The notes under the pieces: model-generated
The model's database searches: none
Told to the model about the DNA's origin: nothing
The model's input: only the letters and a program-made list of their open reading frames with translations
Shown: piece by piece, positions 60,467 through 64,000 of the stretch
Layout: each line of letters opens with the position of its first letter
Numbering within the stretch: position 1 is the stretch's first letter
Position numbers and translations under genes: made by a program
Source: Flavobacteriaceae bacterium
GTDB taxonomy: Bacteria > Bacteroidota > Bacteroidia > Flavobacteriales > Flavobacteriaceae
Reading direction: 5' to 3'
Assembly: GCA_021151665.1 (NCBI GenBank)
Contig: JAGKWW010000008.1
Location: forward strand, 7,283 to 71,282
Length of the DNA: 64,000 nucleotides

Positions 60467-60872
60467 TCTTCCATTTTATTACCGACACCGTTGTGCCCTG
60501 CCCTACTATAGAGGATATTTCAAATTCATTTACTATACGCCTGGTACCGGGCAGGCCGAGGCCGAGGCTTTTTCCGGTACTAAAACCGTCTTTCATGGCT
60601 TGTGCGATATCGGCTATGCCGGGCCCCTTATCAATAAAAGAAAGCCGCACGCCATTATCGCGTCCATTGTTTACCGATTCGATAAGTACAACACCGCCCC
60701 CGCCATACTTCAGCATATTTCGCACCAGCTCGCTTGCGGCGGTAATAAGCTTGGTCTGGTTAAGGATACTCATACCGGCTTTTACCGCATATTCTTTGAC
60801 CAGGTTCCTGAAGGGCACCACATCCTGCTCTTTTTGCACTGCCACTTCCTGCTTACTCAAAGTCGTAATCAT
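60459..60872 (-). CDS. rsbT: RsbT-type switch kinase of the stressosome
   Basis: The 137-residue GHKL-type kinase phosphorylates RsbR and RsbS when the stressosome senses stress, then leaves the complex to act on the output partner. TAASELVRNMLKYGGGG includes the Mg-binding Asn52, and DKGPGIAD and GLGLGLPGTRR complete the ATP-binding site. The start was set at ATG 60872 (ATG at 60875 adds one residue). This overlaps rsbS by 20 bp, while the longer frame to 60935 has no conserved residues. It overlaps the next gene by 8 bp, a fully coupled operon. Confidence 0.9.
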   Translation of the reverse strand: MITTLSKQEVAVQKEQDVVPFRNLVKEYAVKAGMSILNQTKLITAASELVRNMLKYGGGGVVLIESVNNGRDNGVRLSFIDKGPGIADIAQAMKDGFSTGKSLGLGLPGTRRIVNEFEISSIVGQGTTVSVIKWKNG

Positions 60873-61248
60873 CATCCTGCGTTGAATAATCATATCCAAT
60901 CTTAGACCGCAGGAGTTCCATGCCCTTCTCCACATTCAGCGCGCTGTGCACGCCGTTTAAAGGGAGCCCGAGCTCTACGAGGGTTATCGCCACTGCCGGT
61001 TGCATGCCCACCACTACGGTCTGGGCATCCATAATGCGCGACATAACGGCAATATTGCCGAGGATACGCCCCATGAAGGAATCTATTATAGAAACCGCCG
61101 AGATATCGATCAATACACCCCTGGAATTGTTTTTTTTTACAGCATTGATAAGGTCTGTTTCAAGATTTTCTGCCAATTGGTCATACAGGTCTACCTGAAT
61201 AGTTACCAACAGAAAATCGCCCATCTTTAAAATAGGAATCCGCTCCAT
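60853..61248 (-). CDS. rsbS: RsbS-type STAS scaffold protein
   Basis: The 131-residue protein is a single STAS domain, the RsbS scaffold that builds the stressosome core with RsbR. The phosphorylation loop DISAVSIIDSFMGR carries Ser57 as the probable RsbT target, as in the B. subtilis protein by position. It starts 1 bp after the rsbR stop codon. The acidic C-terminus (DDDYDFE) is unusual for RsbS and may be specific to this group. Confidence 0.88.
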   Translation of the reverse strand: MERIPILKMGDFLLVTIQVDLYDQLAENLETDLINAVKKNNSRGVLIDISAVSIIDSFMGRILGNIAVMSRIMDAQTVVVGMQPAVAITLVELGLPLNGVHSALNVEKGMELLRSKIGYDYSTQDDDYDFE

Positions 61249-61249
61249 A

Positions 61250-62089
61250 CTACTGCATATTTACCTGGGCCCTTTTTTTGTGTACTTCCAGCTGCAACAT
61301 ATTGAATGCAGTTTTAAGCGCACTGGCGAGGCTTGCTTTAGTTATAATATTTGAAAGGTCTATGCCGAGATGTACAACGATTTGTGCAATTTCGGGGCGA
61401 ATACCGCTTATGATACATTCGGCACCAAGAAGCCTTGTGGCGCTTACCGTTTTAATAAGGTGCTGCGCAACAAGAGAGTCTACCGCCGGCACACCCGAAA
61501 TATCGAGTATGGCAATAGAACTGCCGGTATCTACAATTTGCTGGAGAAGGTTCTCCATAACTACTTGTGTGCGCGAGCTGTCCAGCGTTCCGATGATAGG
61601 CAGGGCGACCACGCCATCCCATACGCGGATAACAGGTGTTGATATTTCTGTTATTTCGTCTGTCTGCCTTGATATTACCTCTTCCCTGCCTTTGATATAG
61701 GTTTCGAAGGTGATAATAGCAAGATTATCTATCATGTTGCTTATCTCGAGGCTATCAGTGTACAATACAGCGGGATCGTTGATGTTTGCCTTTAGCGTTT
61801 CCAGAAGCGATTCCTTCAGTTTAAAGATATACATTCCGGTTTCCCTAGGCGTGAAGCCCCGGCGCGCCCTGGAGAGTTGTACGCTCATTACCGCATCGGT
61901 TACTTTTTGCCTGCCCGCGCTGCTTCCGTTTTCACTTAAAGCAGACAAAAAGGCGCCAAGTACTTCCTGAGACTCTTCTCTTTGGTCGTCATTGCTCAGG
62001 AAACTGTCTTCAAATTCCTGCTTATTCATCCAGAGGTCAAGAATTTCAGACTCCTTACCTGACAGGATATCAGTTGATTGGCTTGTCAT
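61250..62089 (-). CDS. rsbR: RsbR-type stressosome sensor/scaffold protein
   Basis: The 279-residue protein has an N-terminal all-helical domain (about 1-145) resembling the RsbRD sensory type rather than a globin or PAS. A C-terminal STAS domain (about 150-270) follows, with IPIIGTLDSSR and DISGVPAVDSLVAQHL. Thr168 and Ser205 lie about where RsbR is phosphorylated by RsbT (B. subtilis RsbRA Thr171 and Thr205). It is the first gene of the operon. The sensed signal cannot be told from the sequence. Confidence 0.88.
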   Translation of the reverse strand: MTSQSTDILSGKESEILDLWMNKQEFEDSFLSNDDQREESQEVLGAFLSALSENGSSAGRQKVTDAVMSVQLSRARRGFTPRETGMYIFKLKESLLETLKANINDPAVLYTDSLEISNMIDNLAIITFETYIKGREEVISRQTDEITEISTPVIRVWDGVVALPIIGTLDSSRTQVVMENLLQQIVDTGSSIAILDISGVPAVDSLVAQHLIKTVSATRLLGAECIISGIRPEIAQIVVHLGIDLSNIITKASLASALKTAFNMLQLEVHKKRAQVNMQ

Positions 62090-62318
62090 ATTTGGTTTGT
62101 TTTAGTTAATGTTTAACGGTTGGTTTAACCGAATGAAGGTATTGTTTTATTAAATCGAAATCTCCATTTTAACATAATGTTAACCGCGCCACCGCGAGTA
62201 ACGGGCAGGTAAAGCTATTGTAAGTTATCGCCTTCGAAGTATTGTAAAGAAATAATAAATCGCACCAAACATAATGTTAAGCATGACATTCGTCATAAAC
62301 CGGTAATTAGGTAGTGGC

Positions 62319-62326
62319 TATATTTG
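62319..62326 (+). promoter_or_regulatory. -7 element (TATATTTG) of the HPF-like gene
   Basis: TATATTTG is a full TAnnTTTG match. It gives a leader of about 23 nt to the ATG at 62354. Confidence 0.5.
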
Positions 62327-62353
62327 TTTAAGAATGAACCAAAAAAAGATATT

Positions 62354-62671
62354 ATGCTAGTAGAAATCAACACCGACAACCGCATTGAGGGAAAAGAAAG
62401 AGTAAATACCTATTTTGAAGAAACATTACGAAATGCGCTTCAGCGATACGAAGACCGTATTACAAGGCTGGAAGTAATGCTGGGCGAAGAGAATAATGGC
62501 AAAGGCGCAGACCACGATATCCGATGCATGCTCGAGGCACGCATTGCGGGTATAAAGCCGATTGCGGTAGTACACCATGCAGATACAATTGAAAAGGCAG
62601 TATCTGGCGCTACCGACAGGTTAAAACACTCGTTGGAGCACACCTTTGGCAAACTGGCAAGCCATCACTAG
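62354..62671 (+). CDS. short HPF/RaiA-family ribosome-associated protein
   Basis: The 105-residue protein matches the HPF/RaiA (sigma-54 modulation) fold: a beta strand (VEINTDN), a helix (EGKERVNTYFEETLRNALQR), strands (ITRLEVMLGEEN, IRCMLEARIAG), and a helix (ADTIEKAVSGATDRLKHSLE). Such proteins bind the ribosome in stress or stationary phase and stop translation. The ATG at 62354 was chosen because the upstream frame lies in the predicted leader. It is divergent from the stressosome operon, so joint stress control is likely. Confidence 0.8.
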   Translation: MLVEINTDNRIEGKERVNTYFEETLRNALQRYEDRITRLEVMLGEENNGKGADHDIRCMLEARIAGIKPIAVVHHADTIEKAVSGATDRLKHSLEHTFGKLASHH

Positions 62672-62696
62672 AATTACCATTATAGCTGCTATGGAA

Positions 62697-62720
62697 GCCT
62701 CCTTCGGGAGGTTTTTTTTA
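62697..62720 (+). terminator. Terminator of the HPF-like gene
   Basis: CCTCC/GGAGG (62698-62702 with 62707-62711) closes on a TTCG loop and is followed by eight T. Confidence 0.85.
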
Positions 62721-63833
62721 TGGTGTGGGGGCAGGATCCGGGTCAGGGTCAGGCCGCTGTTTCGGCTTCTTCCATTTATAGGTGCGCGGTATATCGTCGC
62801 CCAACAGGTAGCCCCAGGGCTCAAGTGGCGGAACCCTGTCAAAAATAACTTTAAGTATTGCCATTATCGGGATTGCCAGGAACATACCGGATATGCCTGC
62901 AATGGCTCCGCCTATAATAATACCTACAATAGAAGCGATTGAATTTATCTCTACCTTCGAGCTCACTACCATTGGTACCAGGATATTATTGTCTATAAAC
63001 TGCACTATAACATTTACAACAATAATACCGATGATCACAGAAAGGTCGCTGGAGCCGGTAAGGGATGCAATAATCGTAAGCAGGCCTGCTATAACGATAC
63101 CGATGTAAGGGATGAGGTTGAGCAGCCCGGTAATAACGCCAAGCAGTATGGCATATTTTACACCGATTATCATGAGGCCTACCGCCGTCAGAACGGATAC
63201 AATGACCATTTCAAACAACAATCCGAGAATATAGCTTTGCACCGATGTTTTTATGGTAGCCAGTATGTCGCGAAGCCGGTCATGGTACTTCTGGTCGAAC
63301 AGCATGGTCAGAAATTTTGCAAAGTGCGTGCGGTATAGCAGTATAAGGAACATATAAATCGGGATGAGTACCAGATTGAGAAGCGAGTCGCTAAAGTTAG
63401 CAATAGTAGTACCCACGATTTGCTTGCCTGCATCCATAGAGCCCGAGGTTGCCTGGCTCACCATTTGATCCTGCTCGGCTTTGCTCAACCCGAAATTAGT
63501 GCGAACGTACTGCTGAAGGTTGTCGTAATGATGTATCACATTAGCCTGTATTTTATCCCAGTCGTTTGTCATTACAGCCAATTGGGTAGATATAAAATAA
63601 AAGATAGCCCCGAAAAATGCCATGAACAGGAAAACTGCCACGATGGAAGCAAGTACATTAGGGAGACGAAGCCGCTCATTGAGAAAACCGGTGACAGGCC
63701 GTAACAAAATAGCAAACAGCAGCGCCAGCATCAGTGGCGACCATATCTCGCGCCCGGCGTACAGTAACGCTATCAGCAATATGACGATCAAAAGAATATT
63801 TGAAAATCTTTTATAAAACGGCTCCATTTCCAT
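62718..63833 (-). CDS. AI-2E family (PerM-type) membrane permease
   Basis: The 371-residue membrane protein has about eight helices. SIAS and IIGGAIAGISGMFLAIPI in its C-terminal half are typical of the AI-2E/PerM family. Members have been tied to quorum-signal export or sodium-proton exchange, so the substrate is open. The C-terminal tail is unusually proline- and aspartate-rich (PDPDPDPAPTP). The start is ATG 63833, or the third codon (Met3). Confidence 0.85.
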   Translation of the reverse strand: MEMEPFYKRFSNILLIVILLIALLYAGREIWSPLMLALLFAILLRPVTGFLNERLRLPNVLASIVAVFLFMAFFGAIFYFISTQLAVMTNDWDKIQANVIHHYDNLQQYVRTNFGLSKAEQDQMVSQATSGSMDAGKQIVGTTIANFSDSLLNLVLIPIYMFLILLYRTHFAKFLTMLFDQKYHDRLRDILATIKTSVQSYILGLLFEMVIVSVLTAVGLMIIGVKYAILLGVITGLLNLIPYIGIVIAGLLTIIASLTGSSDLSVIIGIIVVNVIVQFIDNNILVPMVVSSKVEINSIASIVGIIIGGAIAGISGMFLAIPIMAILKVIFDRVPPLEPWGYLLGDDIPRTYKWKKPKQRPDPDPDPAPTP

Positions 63834-64000
63834 CAGAAAAATTTTCCTACTAAAGTAGCAAGGATCCTAATACCCGCTGTGTGAGAAAGCAAAAATTTAA
63901 CATCTTGGAAATAGTATTTCATCTTAGAAGAATATTTCCTTAAGTTTTTCTTAAAAATTTATGCGTGATCATAGAAAAAAGCAATTACCCGGAAAGGTAG

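Noticed and set aside
62107..62186. TAAC/TAAT words before rsbR, including one pair at 62170 and 62181 exactly 11 bp apart
   Set aside because: Only one adjacent pair keeps the 11-bp register; the others are offset. In AT-rich DNA this is expected by chance, so it was not called a Pho-box array.
1..64000. tRNA, rRNA, transposase, integrase or restriction/defence genes
   Set aside because: None was recognised; the translated frames and gaps showed no such motifs, so no mobile island or defence system is claimed.

Overview
This window is a piece of chromosome from a Bacteroidota bacterium, almost certainly a Flavobacteriaceae member close to Flavobacterium. The evidence is taxon-restricted families (DUF4271, DUF4296, DUF3098, DUF5686, LysE-type and KUP neighbours), several proteins with type IX secretion (T9SS) C-terminal sorting domains, a TonB-dependent receptor with an N-terminal carboxypeptidase-like domain, and many start-proximal TAnnTTTG elements, the -7 box of the Bacteroidota housekeeping sigma factor. 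No rRNA, tRNA, CRISPR array, insertion sequence or prophage was seen. Most of the window is ordinary core genome in short operons.

Layout. 1-3.3 kb: a truncated S-adenosylmethionine decarboxylase, then a ferredoxin / ferredoxin reductase / Nfu / Mrp iron-sulfur cluster group (all minus strand). 3.4-6.2 kb: an alkyltransferase-like protein, a LysE exporter, TrmB, and a glycosyltransferase with a TTG start. 6.2-12.3 kb: a PhoR/PhoB-type two-component system divergent from a TonB-dependent receptor and an outer-membrane-type lipoprotein. Both of these genes have 11-bp-phased TAAC repeat arrays upstream that look like a Pho box. 12.4-20.3 kb: a secreted-protein island with a tiny T9SS protein, a 582-aa T9SS protein, a beta-roll/coiled-coil adhesin-like protein, an M43 metalloprotease with PKD domains, and a lamin-tail T9SS protein. 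20.3-31.4 kb: LuxE-like acyltransferase, tyrS, an SDR epimerase, DUF4296, pyrC, polyprenol-phosphate mannosyltransferase, DUF4271, hemD, pckA, DUF423 and a saccharopine dehydrogenase-like protein.

31.5-36.7 kb: a potassium locus in which a short KdpD-like kinase and a KdpE-like regulator precede Kup and an outer-membrane porin. Sites of the form TTTATA-N5-TTTATA lie before both gene pairs. 36.7-48.6 kb: Lrp regulator, a 54-aa membrane protein, a zinc metallopeptidase, leuS with an AT-rich insertion, ftsX, DUF3098, uppP, truB, a YiiX-like peptidase, a thioredoxin-like protein, a patatin, pyrH and frr. 48.7-57.3 kb: DUF5686 barrel protein, lipoproteins, an SMR exporter of the Gdx type, asnS, rpoN, a PAP2-like membrane protein and a porin.

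57.4-62.7 kb: a tightly packed stressosome operon, rsbR-rsbS-rsbT-(RsbT/SpoIIE fusion)-(PAS histidine kinase), divergent from a short HPF/RaiA-like ribosome-associated protein. 62.7-63.8 kb: an AI-2E family permease.

The signals most worth following are the two phased Pho-box-like arrays beside a PhoB-like regulator, the two KdpE-box-like sites that suggest a KdpDE-controlled Kup/porin regulon, and the stressosome operon that ends in a histidine kinase carrying its own degenerate RsbT-like domain.
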